Shown here one piece after another: positions 43,806 to 52,107 of a DNA stretch of 64,000 nt (position 1 is the stretch's first letter; each line of letters begins with the position of its first letter). The notes under the pieces are model-generated. The model was not told the DNA's origin. It saw nothing but the letters and a program-made list of their open reading frames with translations, and searched no databases. The stretch covers positions 992,001 through 1,056,000 of the forward strand of contig NZ_CP023000.1 of NCBI RefSeq assembly GCF_002277895.1, written 5' to 3'. The translations under genes were made by a program, and so were the position numbers. This DNA comes from Rhizobium sp. 11515TR. Lineage in GTDB: Bacteria; Pseudomonadota; Alphaproteobacteria; Rhizobiales; Rhizobiaceae.

Positions 43806-44696
43806 TCAATCCAGCTTCATGTAGTCGGCGAATCGCGCCGCATCGTTGATGGTGACCTTGTCGAGCTTGTTTTCGCCGAGGCCCCATTTCTCGAAGATCT
43901 TGGCATAGGAGCCATCGTCGATCATCGACTGCATGGTGGCCGCCAGCGCATCGCGCAGCTTCGGATCATCCTTGCCTACGAGCATTGCCTGGTAGCCTAC
44001 CGCATACTGGGTACCGGTCACGAGTTCCAGTTTCTTGTTACCCGCCGGCTGATGCTGGAGGCTGTAGGCCGCTACACCGGTCGTGTCCATGGAAAGGTCG
44101 ACGCGACCGCTCTGCAAGGCGATCTTGATCTGGTCGTTCGACGGGAACTGCATGACGTTGAGCGGCTTATCGGCCGGGCAGAGCGTCTTCTGCTTGTCGA
44201 GGAGCTGAAGCGGGATCGAGCCCTGGACCGCGCCGGCATTGAGCCCGCAGGCATCCTTCAGCTTGTGCACGCCCTTCGGATTCCCCTCCAGCACGATGAT
44301 GCTGGTGCCCTCGAGCATGTAGTTGACGACATCGACGATCTTCTCGCGCTCGGCAAAATCACCGAAGGCGGACATACCCATATCGAAACGGCCAGCCTGG
44401 ATGCCGGGAATGATGCTGGCGAACTGCGCCGGCACGTCGGTAAACTTCACGCCGAGGCGGGCGCCCATTTCGTCGCGAAGCTCGCGTTCGAGGCCGATGA
44501 TCGTCTTGTTGTCCTCGCCGTAGAAATCGTAAGGTGGTGTCTGCGGTTCCGTACCGACCTTGATCTCGCCCGAAGACTGGATCTTTTCGGGCAGCATGGC
44601 GTGCAGTTTCTGGTCCACACCCTCAGCCCAGGCCGTGGAGTTCGCAAGCATAGTCGCCAAAGCGAGCGTGATTGTCAGTTTGGTCTTCCCTGTCAT
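43806..44696 (-). CDS. Polar amino acid-type ABC substrate-binding protein
   Basis: A 296-residue family 3 binding protein. A signal peptide (TKLTITLALATMLANSTAWAEG) precedes SSGEIKVGTEPQTPPYDFYGEDNKTIIGLERELRDEMGARLGVKFTDVPA, the conserved first lobe, and DYADFAER-like GDFAEREKIVDVVNYM. The start is ATG 44696, with AGGGG 7 nt upstream. It is fourth in the operon kinase-permease-ATPase-binding protein-SIS. Opine-type amino-sugar conjugates are transported by this class in Rhizobiaceae, which fits a glycosylated amino acid. Confidence 0.9.
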   Translation of the reverse strand: MTGKTKLTITLALATMLANSTAWAEGVDQKLHAMLPEKIQSSGEIKVGTEPQTPPYDFYGEDNKTIIGLERELRDEMGARLGVKFTDVPAQFASIIPGIQAGRFDMGMSAFGDFAEREKIVDVVNYMLEGTSIIVLEGNPKGVHKLKDACGLNAGAVQGSIPLQLLDKQKTLCPADKPLNVMQFPSNDQIKIALQSGRVDLSMDTTGVAAYSLQHQPAGNKKLELVTGTQYAVGYQAMLVGKDDPKLRDALAATMQSMIDDGSYAKIFEKWGLGENKLDKVTINDAARFADYMKLD

Positions 44697-44758
44697 TGTC
44701 ATTCCCCTTTTTTCGTGGTGCACGTGAAGGACGTGCGGCCTCATCGCGGTGCCTGCCG

Positions 44759-45547
44759 TCAGTGCATCCGTCTCAAAAACGCCTGGGTTCTTTCCTGTCG
44801 CGGATTGTCGAGGACTTCGCCTGCCGGCCCTTCCTCGACGACGATGCCCTGATCCATGAATACGATCCGATCGGCGACATCACGGGCGAAGGAGAGTTCG
44901 TGCGTCACCACGATCATCGTCATTCCGTCCGCCGCGAGTTTGCGCATCACATTCAACACCTCGCCGACGAGTTCGGGATCGAGTGCGGATGTCGGCTCGT
45001 CGAAGAGCATCAGCTTCGGGTTCATCGCCAGCGCCCGGGCGATCGCCACGCGCTGCTGCTGGCCACCGGAGAGCTGATAGGGATAGGCGCTGCCGCGGCC
45101 TTCGAGATCCACCATCTTCAGGAGCTCTCGTGCTCTAGATACCGCCTCCTCGCGCGACTTTCCGCGATTGAGGATCGGCGGCTGAGAAATGTTCGTCAGC
45201 ACGTCCTGGTGGGCGAAAAGATTGAAACGCTGGAACACCATGCCGATGTCGCGCCGCTGCACGGCCAGTTCCTTGCCGCTCATCTCGTGCAAGGCATCGC
45301 CCCGCTCGTGATAGCCGATCAACTGGCCGTCGACGAGAATGCGGCCCGCTGTCATTCGTTCCAGGTGGTTGATGCATCTGAGGAAGGTCGATTTCCCACT
45401 TCCCGAGGGACCGAGCAGGCAGACGACCTCGCCCTTGTCGACGGAGAGGTTGATGCCCTTCAGCACTTCCAGCGAACCGAAGGATTTGTGGACGTCGATC
45501 GCCTGGACGAGGGCTCTTGCCGAGGACGATGTTGCAGGAGCACTCAT
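44759..45547 (-). CDS. Polar amino acid ABC transporter ATP-binding protein
   Basis: A 262-residue GlnQ/HisP-type ATPase: Walker A GPSGSGKST (about 46-54), Q-loop VFQRFNLFAH, signature LSGGQQQR, Walker B LMLFDEPTSALDPE and switch His VVTHELSFARDVADR. GGAAGGGAG precedes ATG 45547, which overlaps the permease stop by 4 bp; the open frame beyond it overlaps the permease gene. Confidence 0.92.
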   Translation of the reverse strand: MSAPATSSSARALVQAIDVHKSFGSLEVLKGINLSVDKGEVVCLLGPSGSGKSTFLRCINHLERMTAGRILVDGQLIGYHERGDALHEMSGKELAVQRRDIGMVFQRFNLFAHQDVLTNISQPPILNRGKSREEAVSRARELLKMVDLEGRGSAYPYQLSGGQQQRVAIARALAMNPKLMLFDEPTSALDPELVGEVLNVMRKLAADGMTMIVVTHELSFARDVADRIVFMDQGIVVEEGPAGEVLDNPRQERTQAFLRRMH

Positions 45548-46410
45548 CCGTTTCTCCCTTCCGCGCCCATGAGGCGCAGGGCGCCTTGCAGGAGGCCGGG
45601 CGCCTGGTTCGTGGATTTTCCAAGCCGGCTTTCGATGAGGAGCTGGATGGCGGAGGCGATCGTGGTCATCACGAGGTACCAAATGCTGGCAACGATCAGC
45701 AGTTCGATGATCAGGAAGTTCCTGGCATAGATATTCTGCGCACGCGTCAGCAGATCCTGGGCCGCGACGACGGAGACAAGAGAGGTCGTCTTCAGCATCG
45801 AGATCGTCTGGTTGCCGATCGGCGGGATGATGACGCGAAGCGCCTGGGGAAAGATGATGCGCAGCATCGATTGGACGGGCGTATAACCGAGCGCCTTGGC
45901 GGCTTCATTTTGGCCGCTATCGACGGCGAGCAGTCCGCCGCGAATGATCTCGGCCATGTAAGCCGCCTCATTGAGGCTGAGGGCAAGAAGCGCTGCAACG
46001 AAAGCGGTGACGATCGAGTTGGTGTCGATATGGATCGATCCGACATCGATACTCGGTATGAAGAGCTGGATGTTGAACCAGAAGATGATCTGGACCAGCA
46101 ACGGCGTGCCGCGGAAGAACCAGATATAGAGGCTTGCGAAACCGGACAAAACCGGATTGGACGCGAGCCGCATCGTGGCAAGGATCGCGCCGGCAACGAT
46201 GCTGATGATCATCGACAAGACGGTGAACAGGATAGTCAGCTTGATCCCATCGAGGATCGTCTCGTCGAAGATATATTGGGGTATGGCGGACCAGGCGATG
46301 TGGCGGCTGGTGGCGACCATGAACGCCAGCAATACGACGACAGCGATCAGCACGACCGCGATCAATCGCTGCCCCCAGTTTCGTGCGGGAATGATTTTTT
46401 GGGAGGTCAT
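45544..46410 (-). CDS. Polar amino acid ABC transporter permease
   Basis: A 288-residue HisM/GlnP-type permease with five or six helices. TILDGIKLTILFTVLSMIISIVAGAILATMRL and NEAAKALGYTPVQSMLRIIFPQALRVIIPPIGNQ (EAA loop) are diagnostic. ATG 46410 overlaps the kinase stop by 4 bp. Confidence 0.9.
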   Translation of the reverse strand: MTSQKIIPARNWGQRLIAVVLIAVVVLLAFMVATSRHIAWSAIPQYIFDETILDGIKLTILFTVLSMIISIVAGAILATMRLASNPVLSGFASLYIWFFRGTPLLVQIIFWFNIQLFIPSIDVGSIHIDTNSIVTAFVAALLALSLNEAAYMAEIIRGGLLAVDSGQNEAAKALGYTPVQSMLRIIFPQALRVIIPPIGNQTISMLKTTSLVSVVAAQDLLTRAQNIYARNFLIIELLIVASIWYLVMTTIASAIQLLIESRLGKSTNQAPGLLQGALRLMGAEGRNG

Positions 46411-47360
46411 GCGGCTCTCCAATCATCGGCAGTTTTCAACTCGCCGTCGATATGCGGCGGCGGCAAGGTGGCCGGCAGGTCACCACGGCTGAGCTTGCGG
46501 GCGAGCACCATCGCCCCTGCCACCGGCGCCTCGTTGAGAAGGGTCAGCGTCAGATCAGGCTGACGGTCGCCGAGGGCGGTCTTGAAGGCTGCGAGAAGCC
46601 GCGGCTGACGGGCAATGACGCCGCCGCCGGTGACGACATCGCCACGCGGCGCGCCGCGTTCCAGCAATTGCGCGGTGAGTACGGCAAGTGAGGCACCCGC
46701 CTCGGTGATGACCTTATCGGCATATCGCGAACCTGCATCCGCTGCGTCGAATACCAAGGGTGCGAGCCGGCCTATGCCGGCTGCCGATCCGATCTCGCCC
46801 AACGCCCGCCCGATCTCGATCGGCGACGATATGCCAAGGGCTTCGATGAGGTTCCGACCGAGAAGATCAAGCGGTTGTCCCTGGTCAAGCGCAAAGCGGA
46901 TGGTTCGGGCTGCTTCCCGCACAAGACCGCTCGCACTTCCTTCGTCGCCCAGATACCAACCCCAGCCGCCGGATGCGATCATCCTGCGCGCGGCGTTGCG
47001 CGAGACCGCAATCGAACCGGTGCCGCTGATAACGGAAATGCCGCTCGACTTGCCTGCCGCCGGCAGCAACAGTTCGGAGTCGTTGAGAACGAGCACGGCG
47101 CCGGGCAAGCGCCGGGCAAGCCTTGTTTGCAGCGCAAGCCGATCCTCGTCGCTGTCGCAGCCATGCGCGCCGACAACCGTGATCTTCGGTGTCGCTCCGG
47201 CCATTGCGACAAGCAGCGAAACGAGGGCCTGCGCATCCGCATCATGATCGACGCGAGCGCGCCATTCGGCTGTGTGGACGGTTCTTTCGCCAACCGTCTC
47301 GCCATTCATCTCGGCGATAAGCTGCGTTTTGGTTCCGCCAATATCAATTCCAGCAATCAT
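46407..47360 (-). CDS. BadF/BadG/BcrA-type sugar kinase (N-acetylglucosamine-kinase-like)
   Basis: A 317-residue ASKHA-fold kinase. IAGIDIGGTKTQLIAEMNG is the phosphate-1 loop, GISVISGTGSIAVSRNAARRMIASGGWGWYLGDEGSASGLVREA the highly conserved phosphate-2 block of GlcNAc kinases, and VTGGGVIARQPRLL the adenosine motif. Expected to phosphorylate an amino sugar or sugar conjugate in the cytosol. First gene of the operon; a palindrome lies 18 bp upstream. The kinase-plus-SIS combination suggests phosphorylation followed by isomerisation or deglycation. Confidence 0.87.
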   Translation of the reverse strand: MIAGIDIGGTKTQLIAEMNGETVGERTVHTAEWRARVDHDADAQALVSLLVAMAGATPKITVVGAHGCDSDEDRLALQTRLARRLPGAVLVLNDSELLLPAAGKSSGISVISGTGSIAVSRNAARRMIASGGWGWYLGDEGSASGLVREAARTIRFALDQGQPLDLLGRNLIEALGISSPIEIGRALGEIGSAAGIGRLAPLVFDAADAGSRYADKVITEAGASLAVLTAQLLERGAPRGDVVTGGGVIARQPRLLAAFKTALGDRQPDLTLTLLNEAPVAGAMVLARKLSRGDLPATLPPPHIDGELKTADDWRAA

Positions 47361-47377
47361 GCGTCTCAATCCATTTG

Positions 47378-47394
47378 TTAGGCAACTTACCTAA
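47378..47394. promoter_or_regulatory. Imperfect palindrome, candidate ROK operator
   Basis: TTAGGCAACTTACCTAA is a 17-bp near-palindrome (14 of 17 positions match its own reverse complement), 18 bp upstream of the kinase start. Position and symmetry fit the operator of the ROK regulator encoded at the other end of the operon. Confidence 0.5.
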
Positions 47395-47571
47395 TTATAT
47401 GAGACGCGCAAGCATTATTTCGTGCCCTCTCGGATCGGTAGATAAATCTCGAGGTTGAATTGGCCAATTCGTGGCCTGAGCGATTGCAGCGGGGACGCCG
47501 AATTCAGATGGGCACACGCGGTCGGCCCCGAGGCGCATCGACGGGACGCAAGAGGCATGACTGGTGATGGA

Positions 47572-48561
47572 TCACATGGCGAGCGCGTATGACGGCTGCT
47601 CGGCCTGAAGATATGCGAGCGTCCGTGCAATCCCCTCTTCCAGACTGACCGAGGGGGTCAGTCCGTAGGAGCGTTGCAGGGCCGTGTCGCCGCAGCGGTA
47701 AAAGACACCTTCCGGATGGTTCGATCGCCCGGTGACGGCCGGCTGCCAGCCGATCTGCCGACTGATCGCCTCAGCCAGTTCGATGAAGGAAGTCGCGGTG
47801 CCGGTCGATAGATTGAGGCTTGCCCCGTCTGGAAGCAGTTCCCTCGTCTGCCAGATGAAGTCGATGCAGTCCGAGATGTGGATAAAGTCTCGGCACTGAC
47901 GGCCCGAGCCCCAGACGAAGACTTCCGGCGCACCCTTTTCCGCAAGCAAGCGACGGCAGATCGCCGGGAAAGGATAGGCAAGATCCTGATCCTCGCCATA
48001 GCCGCTGAAGGGCCTGTAGGCGATGGCCCGCCGGCCGTAGCGTTCGACATAGAGTTTCATCAGATATTCGCCGGTCAATTTTGCCCAGCCATAGCTGAGA
48101 TCGGGAACACCGACGGCGGCGTCGAAATTGATCATCTCCTCCGACAGCAGCCGATGATTGGCGATGGTCTGTAGCGACACCGGATAGGCCGCACTGGAGC
48201 TGAAGAATATGACCGAACCGGGTTTGGCGCGCGATGCCCATTGCCACAGTTCCGCATCGACCGCCAGATCCTCGGCGACGTCGAGCGCGCGCGTCTCGAG
48301 CGTCAAGCGACCGCCGACGAGCGCGGCTAGATGGAAGACATAGTCGAAATGCTCGGGAGGCCGTGCGAAGAACGTCCGGCAATCCTCTTCCCAAAAGGTG
48401 AAGCGGGAACGCTGAAGCCGCTGCCACAGTTCCGGATGCAGCGCGCCCGTTCCCGCGACCAGTGAATCGACGCAAACGATATCCAAGCCCTCGGCAAGAA
48501 GTCGCCGGACAAGATGCCGGCCCACGAAACCGCAACCACCAGTCACCAATGCGCGTGCCAT
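47572..48561 (-). CDS. NAD-dependent sugar nucleotide epimerase/dehydratase
   Basis: A 329-residue extended SDR. VTGGCGFVGRHLVRRLL is the NAD loop, FHLAALVGG follows, FSSSAAYPVS gives the Ser/Thr and SYGWAKLTGEYL the Y-x3-K pair; YRPFSGYGEDQ and FIHISDCIDFIWQTRE are typical of the GDP/UDP-sugar epimerases (WcaG/Gmd-like). GGGGGAG precedes ATG 48561. It is followed by nothing co-oriented nearby and preceded 15 bp upstream by a glycosyltransferase, so a polysaccharide or glycan decoration role is likely. Confidence 0.88.
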   Translation of the reverse strand: MARALVTGGCGFVGRHLVRRLLAEGLDIVCVDSLVAGTGALHPELWQRLQRSRFTFWEEDCRTFFARPPEHFDYVFHLAALVGGRLTLETRALDVAEDLAVDAELWQWASRAKPGSVIFFSSSAAYPVSLQTIANHRLLSEEMINFDAAVGVPDLSYGWAKLTGEYLMKLYVERYGRRAIAYRPFSGYGEDQDLAYPFPAICRRLLAEKGAPEVFVWGSGRQCRDFIHISDCIDFIWQTRELLPDGASLNLSTGTATSFIELAEAISRQIGWQPAVTGRSNHPEGVFYRCGDTALQRSYGLTPSVSLEEGIARTLAYLQAEQPSYALAM

Positions 48562-48576
48562 CGTCTCCCCCAACCA

Positions 48577-49785
48577 CTATGCAGAAAAATCGCTCCGTCC
48601 CAGATAGATATCCACCATGCGACGCCCCCATTCCGCTCTGCTCGGCGCGATGCGGCGGCCAAGGGCCAACGCCCCTTCGCTCAACCGCCGCATCAATCGG
48701 TCGTCATCCGTCGCCATCAATTTCTCGGCCAGCGAATCCGCATCGCCGCTATCGAATATCAGACCGGCGCCATTCTCCTCGACCTCCGTCGCAATCAACG
48801 CATTGCTGCTGACGATGACCGGAATGCCGGACATCAATGCTTCGGCGGCGACCAGGCCATAAGGCTCGGGCATGCGCGACGGCATGACGAAAACGCGCGC
48901 TGTGCCGGCGATCTCGGTCACCTCCTCGTCGCTTAGCCAGCCAGGCACATAGCAATGCGGCAACAGCCGCTGCATCTCGGCAAGCAATGGCCCGCGCCCG
49001 ATCAGCGTTGCCGTCCTGCCGGTCTTGTTGAGCGCATCCGCCAGTGTATGAACCCCTTTTTCCCAGCACATGCGGCCAAGGAAAACGGTGCCGCGGTTGC
49101 GCCACGCCTCGACGGGCGCCGGCGTCAATGGCTGCGTCGGCGTACGCAGCGTCGTGAAATGCCGAAAGGGGCCGGTGCGCAGAAACGCTTCCATGCTCTC
49201 ATGCGCCAGGACGATGCCCACTTGGTTCCAGAACCCTTCGCCGACCCCCTGCTGTGTCAGGGTGCGACGGAAGCGCCAAAGCTTATGGAGATAACTGCGC
49301 TTGTCGCAATTGGTCGTCAAGCAGGCGAGAGAAAGCGGTTTGATGTCGCAAACCTCGCCGCTGCGGAAATTGATAAGGCCGCCATTCGGGCAGGTCAGAA
49401 AGAAATCATGCGCCGTGACGATGACTTTGACCCGATGCTTGGCAAGCGCATAGAAAATGGAGGGCGAGAGGATCTGCGACCAGCCATGTACATGGACAAC
49501 GGTTTCCTCATCCGATTCCCGAAGCAGGCCCTCCATCGCCTCATAGGCTCGCCGATTGTAGTTCTTCGCAAGGATGTCGACGGTCGCCGGGCCCTCTCGA
49601 AGGGCGCGTTCGCCCAGCGCAACCGTCCGGATACCGGTAAAGCGCGGCTTGAGGCCTTCGCCATCATCGCCGACCAGTATGGCGCATGTCAGCCCGGCAT
49701 CTCTGCTTGCCTCAAGACATTGCAGCGCCACCTTGGTTGCGCCACCGCGAACGATCGAAACATCATTGACAAGTATGAGACGCAT
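48577..49785 (-). CDS. Glycosyltransferase family 4-type protein
   Basis: A 402-residue GT-B enzyme. The N-terminal lobe starts MRLILVNDVSIVRGGATKVALQCLEAS and holds VVHVHGWSQ; the C-terminal lobe carries GTVFLGRMCWEKGVHTLADAL, LIGRGPLLAEMQ and the E-x7-E nucleotide-sugar motif PSRMPEPYGLVAAEALMSGIPVIVSS. LTCPNGGLINFRSGEVCDI with several cysteines is common in rhizobial transferases. A retaining transfer to a glycan is implied; donor and acceptor unknown. Upstream is 262 bp of non-coding DNA. Confidence 0.88.
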   Translation of the reverse strand: MRLILVNDVSIVRGGATKVALQCLEASRDAGLTCAILVGDDGEGLKPRFTGIRTVALGERALREGPATVDILAKNYNRRAYEAMEGLLRESDEETVVHVHGWSQILSPSIFYALAKHRVKVIVTAHDFFLTCPNGGLINFRSGEVCDIKPLSLACLTTNCDKRSYLHKLWRFRRTLTQQGVGEGFWNQVGIVLAHESMEAFLRTGPFRHFTTLRTPTQPLTPAPVEAWRNRGTVFLGRMCWEKGVHTLADALNKTGRTATLIGRGPLLAEMQRLLPHCYVPGWLSDEEVTEIAGTARVFVMPSRMPEPYGLVAAEALMSGIPVIVSSNALIATEVEENGAGLIFDSGDADSLAEKLMATDDDRLMRRLSEGALALGRRIAPSRAEWGRRMVDIYLGRSDFSA

Positions 49786-50047
49786 GAGACCAGCAACTCG
49801 CCTATGGCATTAACCGGGCGCGGCGAAAGAAACCGTCCTCTTACGTTTCGCGCCCGATACATAAAGCGCCCTAACGCACCAGCTTTTCAATTCATCCATT
49901 CGCACGAGAGCATCCCGCTTTCAGTTTGAATCCACAGGATCTCATCGATGCAGGAAAGGGAAATGCCGGTAGCGCATGCTTACCAAGCCATGCACTCCAG
50001 CTTGCTGTTTTGTGCAATCACCAGGACGCTCTATTCAAACCGGAGCA

Positions 50048-50491
50048 TTAGCGCGCGATTTGGTCCGGCGATTGGACGGGAATGTCAAACGGCAGGAAGT
50101 GTTTGAGATTGGCTGTGATCACGACGAGCTTATGAACACTTGCCGTTCCTGCGATGACTGCATCTGCCGCGCCTGGATTATGCCCGGCAATGACCGCCTT
50201 CGCCTCGAGCCTCCCGGATTCAAGCGCAACATCCTTGTCGACGGGCAGGATGTGATCACCATACCCGGCAATTAGCCCTTGTAGCCAGGTATGAATCCCT
50301 GCCGCCTTTGTCTTCGCACCTTTTGCTTCCAATAATCGAACGCCTTTTTCGATCTCGTGGATAGTCAACGCAGAAAGATAGATTGCGTCCCGCCGATCCT
50401 GTTCATCCACCCATTGGGCAAACGTGTTCGATGCACTTGCCTTGGACGGGGCGAACATGGAGATCGCGTTGGTGTCGAGAAGAAAGCTCAC
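50048..50491 (-). CDS. vapC: PIN-domain ribonuclease toxin (VapC/FitB-like)
   Basis: A 147-residue PIN domain. Acidic residues D6 (LLDTNAIS), E46 (HEIEKG) and D110 (AADAVIAG) form the Mg site; TANLKHF supplies the fourth position with Asn in place of Asp, as in FitB-type members. VapC toxins cleave specific RNAs and are held inactive by the upstream antitoxin, whose gene overlaps by 4 bp (ATGA). Confidence 0.9.
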   Translation of the reverse strand: MSFLLDTNAISMFAPSKASASNTFAQWVDEQDRRDAIYLSALTIHEIEKGVRLLEAKGAKTKAAGIHTWLQGLIAGYGDHILPVDKDVALESGRLEAKAVIAGHNPGAADAVIAGTASVHKLVVITANLKHFLPFDIPVQSPDQIAR

Positions 50492-50754
50492 AAATCGACC
50501 TCACGAGAGGGAGCGGGATTTCTTGAGAAAACATCGTCAATAGGATCGGAATCGGCCGGAAAGGTCTTCAGATATTGCACCAAGCTCGGCCGGCCGCTCC
50601 GGATCGCCTTTCTTGCCGCCTCGGCCACCCCCACGCTAACGACGACGGCTACAGCGCGCCCGTGGCGCGTAATCGTCACGAACTCACCGGCGGCAGCCTG
50701 ATCGACGACATGAGAAAATGACGCCTTGGCATCCTTTAAGCTGATCGTTGTCAT
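50488..50754 (-). CDS. Phd/YefM-type antitoxin
   Basis: An 88-residue antitoxin: ISLKDAKASFSHVVDQAAAGEFVTITRHGRAVAVVVSV is the Phd/YefM DNA-binding fold, and the acidic-rich tail (FPADSDPIDDVFSRNP) would bind the toxin. A perfect inverted repeat starts 6 bp before its start codon. Pairs with the PIN toxin downstream. Confidence 0.9.
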   Translation of the reverse strand: MTTISLKDAKASFSHVVDQAAAGEFVTITRHGRAVAVVVSVGVAEAARKAIRSGRPSLVQYLKTFPADSDPIDDVFSRNPAPSREVDL

Positions 50755-50759
50755 GGTAA

Positions 50760-50797
50760 GCTCCTAAAAGAGGTCACTTATGACTACTTTTAGGAGC
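50760..50797. promoter_or_regulatory. Inverted repeat, antitoxin operator
   Basis: GCTCCTAAAAG (50760-50770) and CTTTTAGGAGC (50787-50797) are perfect 11-bp arms with a 16-nt spacer, directly upstream of the antitoxin start. Phd/YefM proteins repress their own operons through such repeats. Confidence 0.65.
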
Positions 50798-50882
50798 GTA
50801 TTTGTATAAAATCAAGGCGAGAAACATGGGTTGCCGTGACGTTCCATCGCTGCCATCGACACGGAGCAAAGAAGCCCTCCAC

Positions 50883-52079
50883 TCATCCCCTCGCCTTCTT
50901 GACCGCTATCTCCATTTCCTTGAACGGACGGCGAAAGGTGGGCACGCGCTCGGTAACAGAAGGAAACGTGCCGAACGGCTTGTGTGGCTCGGCCTGATAC
51001 CAGAAGGCAACTGAAGAAATATCGTCGGAGCGGCGGTTGGCGTGGCCGTGCTCGATCGTCACCCGGATGCTTTTCTGGAAGATCGCCGGATCTTCGATAT
51101 GCCAGCGGTAGAGCGTGACCGGCTCGGTCCAGTTCGGACCACCAGCAGCGATGATGCCATGATAGGGCGCGCTGTATTCCTGGGTCGGGCACCAGGCAGT
51201 GTTGAAATAGTCTTCCGTGCCAGTGCCGTGCAGTGTCGGCGGCCAGGCGTCATTGGCGCCAGGTGCGGATTCATCTCGCGCTTCGATCAGCGCCGCCTTC
51301 TGCCCGATGCGCGGATCGGGCTTGCGCACCGTGTCCGGCACCGAGAGCCCCTGTTCGCCATCGATGAAGATCATGTCATCGCCTTCGCCATACCAGTCCC
51401 ACACCTCGGAGCGGCGCCGCGAATAAACGCTGTAGAGAACGCCGACATAGTGACCGCGGCCTTCGGCCTCGAGGATCGTGTAATTCTCTTTGCCGTCGAC
51501 ATTCTCGCCGCCGAAGAGATATTCCTCGTTGGTGAGGCCTGCGTCGCTCATGCCTTGAGGCTGAGACTGGCGATACTGCGCGTGGAAGCGTCCCATGTCC
51601 TCCTCGAGCGTCTGATGAAGCTCGAGATCGACATAATAGTAGAATAGCAGGTCGTGTTCGGCTTCGTTCGTCACCGTCAGTTTCATGTGCGAGCCAAAGG
51701 GCATGGGGAAGTAGCAGTTGAACGCCTTGCCGTCTTCGGGACTCGCCTGCATCGGCAGGCTGGCGTAATTCGCCGTGCGGCCATGGCCCATGCCGAAGAA
51801 ATCGCCGATCGGTGCCTCGATGCTCGGCGCCGTCTCGCCGTCCCAGTAGGCGCGAAGCACGATCTTGCGCAGGAAATTCTCGCTCTCGCAGGCAAGTGTC
51901 GCCCAGATATGGGTGATAATGCCGGCGCCCGAGTGCTCGGCGATCGCCTCCGTCTTTCCCGGCTCGATATGGAAGCGATCGTCGTTGCCGCCGGTGCGAT
52001 CATAGCTCGAAAAGCGGCGCGTTTTTGCTTCGCGCAGCTTCGCAAGCCCGCGCAGGGGTGAAAGGCCGAGATTGCTCAT
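50883..52079 (-). CDS. GH172 (DUF2961) family glycoside hydrolase
   Basis: A 398-residue protein. GEGDDMIFIDGE (231-242) and GTGTEDYF (285-292) are DUF2961 hallmarks; this family is now GH172, whose characterised members act on difructose dianhydride I or on D-arabinofuranosyl linkages. SYDRTGGNDDRFHIEPGKTEAIAEHSGAGIITHIW is the usual N-terminal block. No signal peptide is visible, so it should act in the cytosol on what the ABC transporter imports. Last gene of the LacI-led operon, 28 bp after the permease. The substrate is inferred only from family. Confidence 0.87.
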   Translation of the reverse strand: MSNLGLSPLRGLAKLREAKTRRFSSYDRTGGNDDRFHIEPGKTEAIAEHSGAGIITHIWATLACESENFLRKIVLRAYWDGETAPSIEAPIGDFFGMGHGRTANYASLPMQASPEDGKAFNCYFPMPFGSHMKLTVTNEAEHDLLFYYYVDLELHQTLEEDMGRFHAQYRQSQPQGMSDAGLTNEEYLFGGENVDGKENYTILEAEGRGHYVGVLYSVYSRRRSEVWDWYGEGDDMIFIDGEQGLSVPDTVRKPDPRIGQKAALIEARDESAPGANDAWPPTLHGTGTEDYFNTAWCPTQEYSAPYHGIIAAGGPNWTEPVTLYRWHIEDPAIFQKSIRVTIEHGHANRRSDDISSVAFWYQAEPHKPFGTFPSVTERVPTFRRPFKEMEIAVKKARG

Positions 52080-52107
52080 AAATGTCTCCTGTCTTGAATG
52101 AAGGCGG

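Noticed and set aside
44706..44758. GCACGT/ACGTGC hairpin between the binding-protein start and the ATPase end
   Set aside because: A 6-bp stem is weak in DNA this rich in GC and its position does not match the hairpins after binding-protein genes.
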